From NCBI GenBank assembly GCA_903927265.1, contig CAIYMF010000316.1, positions 1 through 32,867 of the forward strand: 32,867 nucleotides of DNA. The letters run 5' to 3'. Source of the stretch: an uncultured bacterium (GTDB taxonomy: Bacteria > Actinomycetota > Actinomycetes > S36-B12 > CAIYMF01). Below, one piece after another: positions 1 to 7,049 of this stretch; position 1 is the stretch's first letter, and every line of letters starts with the position of its first letter. A program made the translations under genes and the position numbers. Under the pieces are notes generated by a model. That model was not told the DNA's origin, did not search any database, and saw only the letters and a list, made by a program, of their open reading frames with translations.

Positions 1-144
1 TGCTTGGACATGCGGTGAAGGATGTCCGATTTGCTCGTTATAAGGATGTCTCGAGACAGCCTATAAATATGTCCCCGAACACCACACCCTCAGCTCCACA
101 CTGTGAAGTCTCGGGACATCCTGATGGGATGTCTCGGGACTTCC
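1..144. repeat. Cluster of GGATGTC/GACATCC motifs at the left edge
   Basis: The heptamer GGATGTC occurs at 20-26, 44-50 and 127-133, and its inverse GACATCC at 115-121. Related ATGTCC and GGACAT words lie at 69-74 and 6-11. At 48-58 the motif extends into the palindrome TGTCTCGAGACA, and at 108-117 and 131-140 into GTCTCGGGAC. No gene covers this stretch. It could be a repressor operator array for a minus-strand gene beyond the edge (TATA-like words sit between the motifs), or the non-coding end of an insertion sequence; I recall similar CTCGRGAC repeats near IS481-like elements but cannot check. The identity is open. Confidence 0.5.
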
Positions 145-153
145 TTATTTTTT
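106..153 (+). terminator. Hairpin plus T-run, probable intrinsic terminator
   Basis: Arms 106-121 and 127-142 pair over 16 positions (two as G-U wobbles) around the 5-nt loop TGATG. They are followed by CCTTA and six T residues at 148-153. This fits a rho-independent terminator for a plus-strand transcript entering from the left. The arms are also the two CTCGGGAC repeat copies, so the fold could instead be a by-product of an inverted operator pair. Confidence 0.45.
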
Positions 154-248
154 GAACGTGTAGCCCTTGGTCGACCCTGGCTTGAAGCATTCGCTCAGCA
201 CGTACCGGCCGTGTCATCCGCGTGACAGACGCGGCGGTGTGCCTTCTC

Positions 249-254
249 TACTGT
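249..254 (+). promoter_or_regulatory. -10 box TACTGT of a leaderless promoter for the GGDEF gene
   Basis: TACTGT fits the actinobacterial TANNNT -10 consensus and ends 6 nt before the ATG at 261, which puts transcription start at or next to the start codon. No Shine-Dalgarno sequence precedes that ATG. The same arrangement recurs at six or seven other transcription-unit heads in the window. No convincing -35 box is visible. Confidence 0.5.
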
Positions 255-260
255 TGCGGC

Positions 261-1310
261 ATGACCACAAGGAACGCGAGTCGCCGGGAAGTTCTCAGAA
301 CTGCCGGATTGCGCGAATTGCGCTGGGTAAGCGTCACGATGTTTGCTCTCCTCGTGGCCTACGCGCTCGTCGATACGGCGACCCATCTCGACGACGGTTC
401 GGCTGGATGGCGCTTGTGGTCGAGTGCCATGCCTGCCACGGTGTGCGGGGCAGTCGCTCTGCTGTCGATGCAGCCAGCGGTCGACAAGAAGTGGTCAGGG
501 GCATTGTTCGTATTTCCGATTCTGGCGTTGCAGGTCTCGGTCTACTTCACTGTTCGCCAAACCGCTAATCAAGCCGACATCGGCAGCATGATTGTGCTGC
601 TGGTGTTACTCGGCGCCATTGCCGTCTCGAACCGTGAATACTTCGCCATGTTCGCGGCGGTAGTCGCGCTGACGGTGCTCGGACTATTCAGTCTCGACAT
701 GCCATCTGACGCATCGATTCAACCGTGGTTGATGGTGGTTGCGGTAGCCGCCGTGGGAAGTATGAACCTGCACTTCGCTCGCATGCGAGGCCTGAGCCAC
801 TTGGCCGACGTTCAGATTGAACTGACCATTGCGGCAAATGAGGATGCCGCAACGGGACTGTCGACTCGCAGCCACCTCGAGCGTGCCTTCCCGACCATGC
901 GGGCGCAGGCAGAGCGTTTGCGACTGCCGATGTTCGCGGTATTCGTCGATGTCGATGGGCTTAAGAGAGTCAACGACACGATGGGCCATGAGGTGGGGGA
1001 CGCCGTGATCGGTGTTGTCGCCGAGGAATTGCGCCGCCTGTCTCGGCAAAGCGATCTGGTCGTTCGCTGGGGTGGAGACGAGTTCGTGGTGGTCGGAATC
1101 GGCGATGGACCCCATCTGGACCGGCTCGAGGCGATGCTCGCCGACGATATCCGCGGCCGTAACCCTGCCCCGTCGGAATGGGCGGGAGTTGTCTCGATGG
1201 GCAAAGCACACACTGCTGCGGTTGGGTGCGACCTCGCGGCAATGGTCTCATCGGCGGATGCGGACATGTACTCTCGCAGAAGATTAAGACGCATTGCTTC
1301 CACGCGGTAG
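261..1310 (+). CDS. Membrane-bound diguanylate cyclase (GGDEF domain)
   Basis: Predicted to make cyclic di-GMP from two GTP at the cytoplasmic membrane. The N-terminal half (about residues 20-190) holds several hydrophobic segments consistent with five or six membrane helices and matches no sensor domain I can name. The C-terminal GGDEF domain contains the metal-binding stretch FVDVDGLKRVND and an intact RWGGDEF signature (GGDEF at 271-275). An RQSD inhibitory I-site (262-265) stands exactly five residues before it, so product feedback inhibition is likely. There is no EAL or HD-GYP domain. I chose the ATG at 261 over the upstream GTG at 222 because a -10 box lies 6 nt before the ATG and the extra residues look unconserved. 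The next gene starts 10 nt after the stop, so the two are probably cotranscribed. Activity is inferred from intact motifs; the sensed signal is unknown. Confidence 0.88.
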   Translation: MTTRNASRREVLRTAGLRELRWVSVTMFALLVAYALVDTATHLDDGSAGWRLWSSAMPATVCGAVALLSMQPAVDKKWSGALFVFPILALQVSVYFTVRQTANQADIGSMIVLLVLLGAIAVSNREYFAMFAAVVALTVLGLFSLDMPSDASIQPWLMVVAVAAVGSMNLHFARMRGLSHLADVQIELTIAANEDAATGLSTRSHLERAFPTMRAQAERLRLPMFAVFVDVDGLKRVNDTMGHEVGDAVIGVVAEELRRLSRQSDLVVRWGGDEFVVVGIGDGPHLDRLEAMLADDIRGRNPAPSEWAGVVSMGKAHTAAVGCDLAAMVSSADADMYSRRRLRRIASTR

Positions 1311-1320
1311 GGGACGGTGA

Positions 1321-3114
1321 ATGGTGAGCGGGTTATCACGCAGAGACTTCTTGGCCCTGACCGGAGTTCTTGCCGGAGCGGTGGCCCTTCCTACCGGCGC
1401 CCTGGGTTCTGCACTCGCGGCTCCAACAATTCCTGCCGATGTACTCACGACACTGCTGCAGACCATTCGCTACGGTCCCATCGCTCGTGGCACCTATCGC
1501 ACGCTGCAGAATGCCCCTGGAGAATCCTTCCTCGCGCGCATTGATCTGCTCGGAAAGGCGCCGGCGGCCGGCCGGGCTGCCTCGCGTCGATCGCTGTGTT
1601 ACGTCGGCCACTTCAGCGATATGCACATCATCGACGGGCAATCTCCCGCACGTCTTGAGCCCATGCTTGGCCAAGATGCGTCGCTTTGGGCCGGTGCATT
1701 CCGACCGCACGACGCGCTCACGGTGCACGTTGCCTCGGCCATGGTCGGAGCGATGACCGAAGCGCGCAGAAGTCCACTCACGGGCGCGGCCATGACCGCC
1801 GCTGTCGTGACCGGTGACAGTGCCGACATGCTCTCGCGCCTTGAACTTGAGTGGTACATCTCGATGCTCGATGGCGTCACCGTGACACCCAACAGCGGTG
1901 CTGTGGGCGTCTATGAGGGTGTGCAAGCGTGGGCGGAAGCAAGCTACGCGTACCACCCTGAAGATCCCAACGACCCATTCGGGATTCTGGGATTCCCGCG
2001 GCTTCCGGGACTGCTCAGTGCGGCCGTGAGTCAGCCCGTTCCATCGGTTGGCTTGGCCTCGCCGTGGTACTCGGTCTATGGCAACCACGACACCTTGTTG
2101 CTCGGAACATTTCCAGTTGGTACCGACCTGCAGGGTTGGGCCACTGGCGACCGCAAGGCCGCCCTGTGGCCGGCACTGGGCGTGGGGGCGTTTCGGGGTC
2201 TCGCGGCCGACGCCAGCGTCTTCACGCAGTTGTTCAACCGCCTCCAAGATCAACTTTCGGCGCAGTGGGGTATTCGTCGCATCACCTCTGATCCCGGACG
2301 CCGGCTGTTCAATCAGCAGGAGTTCATGCAGGCTCACCTCGACAGCCCGTCAGCACCCGGTCCGGTTGGACATGGCTTCACACCGGCCAATATTGACAGT
2401 GGCCAGACGTGGTGGACGGCCGACTTCGGACCATTCGTGCGCGCCTTCGGTCTCGACACCTGCAACCAGGTCGTAGGTGCTGACGGCGCGATTCCGCAGG
2501 ATCAGTTCGAATGGCTCAAGGAGCAACTGGCGATCGCCGCGCGTGAGAACAAGCTGGCGATTCTGTTGTCGCACCACAACAGCCTCACTCTGGAAAACGA
2601 AGCGGTTGCGGCGGAAGGTCCCACGCAGCCTCTGATTCATGCCGACGAATTCATCGCGACGGTATTGGAGTTTCCGAACGTGGTGGCGTGGCTCAACGGT
2701 CACACGCACATCAACACGATTCAGGCCCACCGGCGCGAGAGTGGTGGCGGATTCTGGGAAATCACGACGGCCTCGTGCATCGATTTCCCGCAACAGCAGC
2801 AGACGGTTGAAATCGTTGATAACCGCGACGGAACTCTGTCACTGTTCACCACGGTGCTCGATCATCGCTCGCCCGCCGACTACACCGATGGTGACTTCTC
2901 GGTGGTGGGGCTGGCGTCGCTGAGCCGACAAATGGCCGCCAACGATGTCAATGAGAATCCGACGATGCGCCTTGGATCGCAAACCGACCGCAACTGTGAA
3001 CTTCTTCTTCCGGCACCCTTTGATCTCTCAACACTCACCGATGCCCAGGTTGAAGCGGCTCAGGTTGAGGCTCTCGCCCGAGTTGTCGCGTTCGAACAGA
3101 AGGCGCCGAAATGA
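1321..3114 (+). CDS. Tat-exported metallophosphoesterase (TIGR03767-like)
   Basis: A calcineurin-like phosphoesterase of 597 residues, resembling the actinobacterial family I know as TIGR03767 (PPA1498 family). The N-terminus carries a twin-arginine signal, SRRDFL at residues 6-11, followed by a hydrophobic stretch and an Ala-rich cleavage region near residue 34. The enzyme should therefore fold in the cytoplasm and act outside it. Metal-binding motifs are visible in order: HFSDMH (Asp100, His102), GDSADM, GNHD at 254-257, LLSHHN, and GHTH at 460-463. These are the usual ligands for a dinuclear metal centre. The substrate is not known. It lies 10 nt after the GGDEF gene and overlaps the lipoprotein gene by 4 nt (ATGA), so it appears to be the second gene of an operon. 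AGGGGA just upstream is a plausible ribosome-binding site for the ATG at 1321. Confidence 0.85.
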   Translation: MVSGLSRRDFLALTGVLAGAVALPTGALGSALAAPTIPADVLTTLLQTIRYGPIARGTYRTLQNAPGESFLARIDLLGKAPAAGRAASRRSLCYVGHFSDMHIIDGQSPARLEPMLGQDASLWAGAFRPHDALTVHVASAMVGAMTEARRSPLTGAAMTAAVVTGDSADMLSRLELEWYISMLDGVTVTPNSGAVGVYEGVQAWAEASYAYHPEDPNDPFGILGFPRLPGLLSAAVSQPVPSVGLASPWYSVYGNHDTLLLGTFPVGTDLQGWATGDRKAALWPALGVGAFRGLAADASVFTQLFNRLQDQLSAQWGIRRITSDPGRRLFNQQEFMQAHLDSPSAPGPVGHGFTPANIDSGQTWWTADFGPFVRAFGLDTCNQVVGADGAIPQDQFEWLKEQLAIAARENKLAILLSHHNSLTLENEAVAAEGPTQPLIHADEFIATVLEFPNVVAWLNGHTHINTIQAHRRESGGGFWEITTASCIDFPQQQQTVEIVDNRDGTLSLFTTVLDHRSPADYTDGDFSVVGLASLSRQMAANDVNENPTMRLGSQTDRNCELLLPAPFDLSTLTDAQVEAAQVEALARVVAFEQKAPK

Positions 3115-3485
3115 GCGCGCGTCTACGCCGATCAGGCGTCATCGTCGCAGTGGGCGTGATCGCGGTGGCTGCGCTCAGTGGTTGTGGGCGGTTGATGTCG
3201 CAGGTAGGCGCACTCACCGCTGTGGGTGGCGATCGAGCCGCCGCGGTCGGTGCTGCGGCCGACGACATCTTGATTCGCGAACGAGTGCAGGTGATGCAGT
3301 GGCCGCAGTGCAGCGAGACCAAGAAAGCAGTCTCATGTACAGGGGCGACCCTTGATGGGGTGGCTATCACAGTCGAGTCACCGAGCGGTTCGCCGCTCAC
3401 GATGACGATCACCGTCGGAACCCGCGAACTGTTCCGCGGCGATGTTCAACCGATTCTTGATGAAGCCGCGGGGCAGAAGCCATGA
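3111..3485 (+). CDS. Small lipoprotein of unknown function
   Basis: A 124-residue protein with a lipoprotein signal peptide: basic start (MSARLRR), a hydrophobic core and lipobox LSGC at about residues 22-25. It is predicted to be lipidated on that Cys and anchored outside the membrane. Two further Cys residues in the mature part (PQC...VSC) are 9 apart and could form a disulfide. No domain is recognised. The mature part looks like a compact beta-rich domain, but that is an impression only. It overlaps the phosphoesterase gene upstream and the membrane-protein gene downstream by 4 nt each, which implies translational coupling and perhaps a shared envelope role. Confidence 0.75.
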   Translation: MSARLRRSGVIVAVGVIAVAALSGCGRLMSQVGALTAVGGDRAAAVGAAADDILIRERVQVMQWPQCSETKKAVSCTGATLDGVAITVESPSGSPLTMTITVGTRELFRGDVQPILDEAAGQKP

Positions 3486-4189
3486 GCGCGGGGGAGGTCA
3501 CTGTGAGTGAGACGGTTGAGGTCCCGCGACGCTATGGTCGCTCGGTCTTGGTGGCGGGGCTGCGGGGTATCGGTCGCGCGTGGCTGCCACTGCTGATCGT
3601 CGTGGTGATCAATGCGATCGCTCAGGCGTTGCTCGTGACCATCGGAGCGGTGCCCGGAATCGATGGCATCGCCATCCTCTGGGCGCTCGTATCGCTGGTG
3701 GTCATTGTCTGCATGTACGCCGTCGTGGCGGCGGCTGCCCTCGAATCGGTTGACGGGAAAGTGTCGTGGGCCGCGGTCGGGGGTCGCGTGCGGTCGTATT
3801 GGCTGCTGTTCGTCGTCTGGACGGCCGTAGTGGCAGTCGGAGTCTTTCTCGGCCTACTGCTCTATACGCTGCCGGGCATCCTCATCGCCGCACTGACGGT
3901 GTTCATTCCGGTGGCGGCGATGGATGGACAGCGTGATGCCTTCGCCGACAACTTCGCGGCGATTAAGGCGCGCCCGGGCCGGTGGCTGATCACCGTGCTG
4001 ATCATGGGAGCCATCGTCGGCTTCGCGTGGTTGTTTGCTGCGCTCAGCGGATTCTTCGTTGGCGGTTGGCTGGGACCTCTGCTCGTGTGGTTGGTCTTCG
4101 GCGTGCTGGTCGCATGGTTCACGTGTGCGTGGGCGGCGCTGTTCCGCAGCACGCCTCGCGGACTCGGAACGAACGGCCCGGTCTCCTAA
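3482..4189 (+). CDS. Multi-pass membrane protein of unknown function
   Basis: A 235-residue integral membrane protein with about six hydrophobic segments, at roughly residues 30-55, 60-90, 100-135, 135-150, 165-190 and 195-222. The layout, with the weak motif AFADNFAAIKARPGRW between segments four and five, resembles the membrane regions of glycerophosphodiester-phosphodiesterase-associated or DUF-type actinobacterial proteins, but I cannot assign a family. It is the last gene of the GGDEF-phosphoesterase-lipoprotein group and starts inside the lipoprotein gene (ATGA). Its stop codon overlaps the kup stop codon on the other strand (4186-4189), so no separate terminator fits between them. Confidence 0.7.
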   Translation: MSAGEVTVSETVEVPRRYGRSVLVAGLRGIGRAWLPLLIVVVINAIAQALLVTIGAVPGIDGIAILWALVSLVVIVCMYAVVAAAALESVDGKVSWAAVGGRVRSYWLLFVVWTAVVAVGVFLGLLLYTLPGILIAALTVFIPVAAMDGQRDAFADNFAAIKARPGRWLITVLIMGAIVGFAWLFAALSGFFVGGWLGPLLVWLVFGVLVAWFTCAWAALFRSTPRGLGTNGPVS

Positions 4190-6114
4190 ACCCCGACTTC
4201 GGTTCCGAGCGTGATGGTGCGCTCGGGTGGTAGTTCGAAGTACTCGATTGGGCTGGTCGCGTTCTTGGTGAGATTGACAAATAGGTGCTTGCGCCAACGA
4301 GCCATTCCGGGTTCGTTGCTGGGCTTCACCGTGATGTGCGAGGCGATGTAGATCACCGAGTCGGGATCGAGATCGGGAATCAGCTGCTGATCACGCGCGA
4401 GTTCGAGCATGCGAGGCGCACTGATGACATCTCGGAATCCCACACGCGCTTTCAACACTGCGATGCGGGGACTTGCTTCGGTGAGCCAGTCGATCGACAG
4501 GCTTTCGTCGTCAGGAACGTGTGGTTCGGTCTGCGGCTGAATCGACAGCACGATGACACGTTCATGTGTGACGTGAATCTGTTCGGCACCCAGGCGCATG
4601 GCGAGCGGCACGGTAGTTCCGGTGAGGCTCAGGTGCACGGCCGTGCCGGGAACCGTCTCGACAGGGGGAGTCATCGTCGACAGTCGCGCCACGAAATCGG
4701 TCAGTGGGCCTTCTCGCTCCTGCCGCTGGCGAGTGACTCGCTGGTTTCCGACGTACCAGGTGCTCAGAATGATGAAGATGATCACGGCGACTCCCAGTGG
4801 GAACCAACCCCCGTGCGCGATCTTGGTGATGTTAGCGGCGAGGAACAGTGCGTTGACGGTGAGGAAGACGGTGCCGGCAAGAATCACATTCCACAGCGGT
4901 CGGCGCCACAAGAGGCGCATCACCACGAGGAAGAGCAACGTGTCGATGAGTAATGTTCCGGTGACGGCGATTCCGTAGGCAGACGCCAATCGAGTCGATG
5001 AGCGGAACACCAAAACCAGACCTACGACTGCGATGCACAAGCCCCAGTTAATCGCCGACGAGTACACCTGACCCATTTCGGTATTCGAGGTGTGTTTGAT
5101 GTTCATGCGTGGCAGGTACCCGCTGCGAATGGCTTGGTTGGTGACCGAGAATGCGCCGGAGATCACCGCCTGAGAAGCGATGACGGTGGCGAACGTCGCG
5201 AGCAGCACCATCGGAAGCTGCGCCCACGAGGGAAAGAGTAAGAAGAAGGGGTTCTTCACGGCAGCGGGGTTTTCAAGGATGAGTGAACCTTGGCCGGCAT
5301 AGTTCAGCAGCAGCGCTGGGAAGACGATCCAGAACCACGCCCGCGTGATGGCAGGTCGACCGAAGTGACCCATATCGGCGTAGAGCGCTTCGGTGCCGGT
5401 GATGGTCAACACGATGGAACCGAGGGCGATGAAAGAGATCATCGGATGCTTGAGCATGAAGTCGACGGCGTAGAGAGGTGATGCCGCGCGAAGAATGTCG
5501 GGATCCTTCAGTACTTGTGCTAGGCCAACCACGGCGATGAGCACGAACCACAGCACCATGACGGGGCCAAAGATGCGGCCGATAGCCGACGTGCCGAAAC
5601 GTTGGAATGAGAAGAGCCCGACGAGAACGACCAGCGCAATCGGTACGACCCACTTGGCCAGGTCGGGTGACACCACTTCGAGGCCTTCAACAGCCGAGAG
5701 CACCGAAATGGCGGGGGTAATCATGCCATCGCCAAAGAAGAGTGCGACTCCGAAGAGGCCGGCCGTTACGAGCACAGGCTTCACCCACGGCCGTGTGATG
5801 GTGAGCTTCTTCACCAGAGCGATGAGGGCCATGATGCCGCCCTCGCCGTCGTTGTCGGCGCGCATGATGAGAATGACGAACTCGACGCTGACGACGAGCA
5901 CCAAGGTCCAGAACACCAGTGAGATGACGCCGTAGACGTCGACGGGGTTAGGTTCGATCCGGTTGTTGTCAGATGCGAATACAGTTTGCAGCGCATACAG
6001 TCCGCTGGTTCCGATGTCTCCGAAGACGACACCGAGCGCTCCGAGCATCAGCATGGACGGTGCCGCGCGACCACGACGAGTGCGGGCGCCAGGTGGTGCA
6101 GAGGTGTCTGACAT
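4186..6114 (-). CDS. kup: Kup-type potassium uptake permease
   Basis: A 642-residue KUP/HAK/KT family transporter, expected to import K+ with protons across the cytoplasmic membrane. After a short basic N-terminus the family signature appears as GVVFGDIGTSGLYAL (about 28-42); GVVYGDIGTSPLYAL is the usual form. About twelve hydrophobic helices follow to near residue 460. A hydrophilic C-terminal domain (about 480-642) contains the conserved stretch LSLTGTTVPLAM. The length is typical of the family. It is transcribed away from the OctT-like gene with only 50 nt between the two starts, and it has its own close -10 box. That leaves no room for a long leader such as a c-di-AMP riboswitch. Confidence in family is high; ion specificity is inferred from the family. 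Confidence 0.93.
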   Translation of the reverse strand: MSDTSAPPGARTRRGRAAPSMLMLGALGVVFGDIGTSGLYALQTVFASDNNRIEPNPVDVYGVISLVFWTLVLVVSVEFVILIMRADNDGEGGIMALIALVKKLTITRPWVKPVLVTAGLFGVALFFGDGMITPAISVLSAVEGLEVVSPDLAKWVVPIALVVLVGLFSFQRFGTSAIGRIFGPVMVLWFVLIAVVGLAQVLKDPDILRAASPLYAVDFMLKHPMISFIALGSIVLTITGTEALYADMGHFGRPAITRAWFWIVFPALLLNYAGQGSLILENPAAVKNPFFLLFPSWAQLPMVLLATFATVIASQAVISGAFSVTNQAIRSGYLPRMNIKHTSNTEMGQVYSSAINWGLCIAVVGLVLVFRSSTRLASAYGIAVTGTLLIDTLLFLVVMRLLWRRPLWNVILAGTVFLTVNALFLAANITKIAHGGWFPLGVAVIIFIILSTWYVGNQRVTRQRQEREGPLTDFVARLSTMTPPVETVPGTAVHLSLTGTTVPLAMRLGAEQIHVTHERVIVLSIQPQTEPHVPDDESLSIDWLTEASPRIAVLKARVGFRDVISAPRMLELARDQQLIPDLDPDSVIYIASHITVKPSNEPGMARWRKHLFVNLTKNATSPIEYFELPPERTITLGTEVGV

Positions 6115-6123
6115 GGTGGGCCC

Positions 6124-6129
6124 ACGCTA
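6124..6129 (-). promoter_or_regulatory. -10 box TAGCGT for kup
   Basis: On the minus strand TAGCGT ends 9 nt before the kup ATG, giving a leader of only two or three bases. It faces the plus-strand -10 box at 6153-6158. The two promoters share the same 50 bp, so their polymerase footprints must overlap. Confidence 0.5.
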
Positions 6130-6152
6130 CACGGCACGCTGTGGCCGACGGC

Positions 6153-6158
6153 TAGTGT
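6153..6158 (+). promoter_or_regulatory. -10 box TAGTGT for the OctT-like gene
   Basis: TAGTGT ends 6 nt before the ATG at 6165, so the transcript would begin at the start codon. There is no Shine-Dalgarno sequence. Confidence 0.5.
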
Positions 6159-6164
6159 CGGCTC

Positions 6165-6917
6165 ATGCCCGAGCCCACCCGCTACGTTCTGGTGCTCGGA
6201 GACTCCTTGGCATTTCACGGCCCGCAGACTGCGGTGCCGCTGACCGATGAACGCCTGTACCCCAACGTGATGGCCGCTGGGCTCGGCGACGAGGTGCGTA
6301 TCGACCTGCTCGCGCGGTTGGGTTGGACCGCGCGTGACGCGTGGTGGGCGCTCACTAAGGATCCGCATTCGTGGGGTGAATACGTGGGTCGAGCCGACGG
6401 ACTACTGCTGGCCGTCGGTGGGTTCGACCAACTTCCGGCCGCGGTTCCTACGTACGTCCGCGAGAGTTTGGCGTACGTGCGCCCCGGTGCACTGCGTCGG
6501 CGCGCAAAGTCGACCTACTCATCGCTGGCGCCGCGCGTGATGCGCGCGACCGATGGCCGGATGCGGCAACTGCCTCAGCAGGCGACTGACCTGTACTTGG
6601 CCCGCTGCCTTGAGGCCGTGCGTGCCTTCCGTCCCGACATTCCTGCGGTGTTGATGGGTCCGTCACCGTACGACTCGGCGATGTACCCCTCACAGCGCCC
6701 ACATGGGCCCGCTGTGAAAGCGGCGCGGTTCTGGGCGCAGGGTACGGGCGTGAACTTTGTTGACATTGACCCTCTCGTGACAACGCACCTTCGTGAAGGA
6801 CGCAACAACCCAGACGGCCTGCACTGGGGCTGGCAGGCGCATTCAGATGTAGGGCGGGCACTGTCGTCCGCCTTCGTGGCAGCAGGCTGGAATTCGCCGG
6901 ATGAGGCGCTGGGGTAA
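6165..6917 (+). CDS. SGNH/GDSL hydrolase, OctT-like (diglucosylglycerate octanoyltransferase family)
   Basis: A 250-residue SGNH-fold protein. The nucleophile block is LVLGDSLAFHGP (Ser14) and the closing catalytic pair is in PDGLHW (Asp217, His220). Internal stretches GWTARDAWWALTKDP, VGGFDQLPAAVPT and AYVRPGALRRR closely recall M. tuberculosis Rv2418c (OctT), which transfers octanoate to diglucosylglycerate in the methylglucose lipopolysaccharide pathway. As I recall, Rv2418c also sits beside a DegV gene. Here leuS lies between the OctT-like gene and degV. The glucosyl-3-phosphoglycerate genes are not in this window, so the exact acceptor is inferred. A general esterase or acyltransferase role remains possible. 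The stop codon overlaps the -10 box of the leuS leader. Confidence 0.75.
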   Translation: MPEPTRYVLVLGDSLAFHGPQTAVPLTDERLYPNVMAAGLGDEVRIDLLARLGWTARDAWWALTKDPHSWGEYVGRADGLLLAVGGFDQLPAAVPTYVRESLAYVRPGALRRRAKSTYSSLAPRVMRATDGRMRQLPQQATDLYLARCLEAVRAFRPDIPAVLMGPSPYDSAMYPSQRPHGPAVKAARFWAQGTGVNFVDIDPLVTTHLREGRNNPDGLHWGWQAHSDVGRALSSAFVAAGWNSPDEALG

Positions 6918-6920
6918 CCT
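6915..6920 (+). promoter_or_regulatory. -10 box TAACCT for the leuS leader transcript
   Basis: TAACCT ends 6 nt before the ATG of the leader peptide at 6927 and shares its first three bases with the stop codon of the OctT-like gene. The leuS transcript would thus start at the leader-peptide ATG. Confidence 0.55.
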
Positions 6921-6926
6921 GTAGTA

Positions 6927-6965
6927 ATGCGCACGCGACTGCTCCTTACCGGGCCGCGTCGGTAG
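6927..6965 (+). CDS. leuL: Leu-codon leader peptide of leuS (12 aa)
   Basis: A short ORF encodes MRTRLLLTGPRR and stops at TAG 6963-6965. Three consecutive Leu codons (CTG CTC CTT, 6939-6947) would stall a ribosome when charged leucyl-tRNA is scarce. The ATG lies 6 nt after a TANNNT -10 box, so the ORF would be translated from the extreme 5' end without a ribosome-binding site. Two GC-rich hairpins follow before leuS. This is the classical layout of a ribosome-mediated attenuator, and the regulated gene consumes the same amino acid. Function is inferred from architecture. The name leuL is borrowed from other leucine leader peptides. Confidence 0.65.
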   Translation: MRTRLLLTGPRR

Positions 6966-6980
6966 CACGATCCGACGCGG
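6954..6980 (+). promoter_or_regulatory. First hairpin of the leuS leader (pause or antiterminator element)
   Basis: CCGCGTCGG (6954-6962) and CCGACGCGG (6972-6980) form a perfect 9-bp stem. The left arm is the last part of the leader-peptide ORF and the stop codon lies in the loop. A ribosome finishing the ORF would melt this stem. GGG at 6951-6953 could also pair with CCC in 6984-6987 across a small bulge, which would block the next hairpin. Confidence 0.6.
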
Positions 6981-6981
6981 C

Positions 6982-7010
6982 GACCCCTTGCATGTGCGAG
7001 GGGTCTTGTC
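6982..7010 (+). terminator. Second hairpin of the leuS leader, probable regulated terminator
   Basis: GACCCCT (6982-6988) and AGGGGTC (6999-7005) make a perfect 7-bp stem with a 10-nt loop, followed by a moderately T-rich tail (TTGTCATTTC). It ends 40 nt before the leuS start. The short, broken T tract suggests a partial terminator, as suits an attenuator. Confidence 0.5.
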
Positions 7011-7049
7011 ATTTCAGGAGCAGCAGCGATCAGTGAGGACACGGAGAGC

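Noticed and set aside
222-260. The GTG at 222 as the start of the GGDEF gene
   Set aside because: It has no ribosome-binding site, adds an unconserved stretch, and the -10 box at 249-254 would lie inside the coding region.
1336-2337. A 333-codon minus-strand frame opposite the phosphoesterase gene
   Set aside because: Antisense shadow with no recognisable motif; the plus-strand gene has a Tat signal and all the metal motifs.
6115-6164. A c-di-AMP (ydaO-type) riboswitch upstream of kup
   Set aside because: Only 50 nt separate kup from the divergent gene and the -10 box is 9 nt before the ATG, so no leader can hold a riboswitch.
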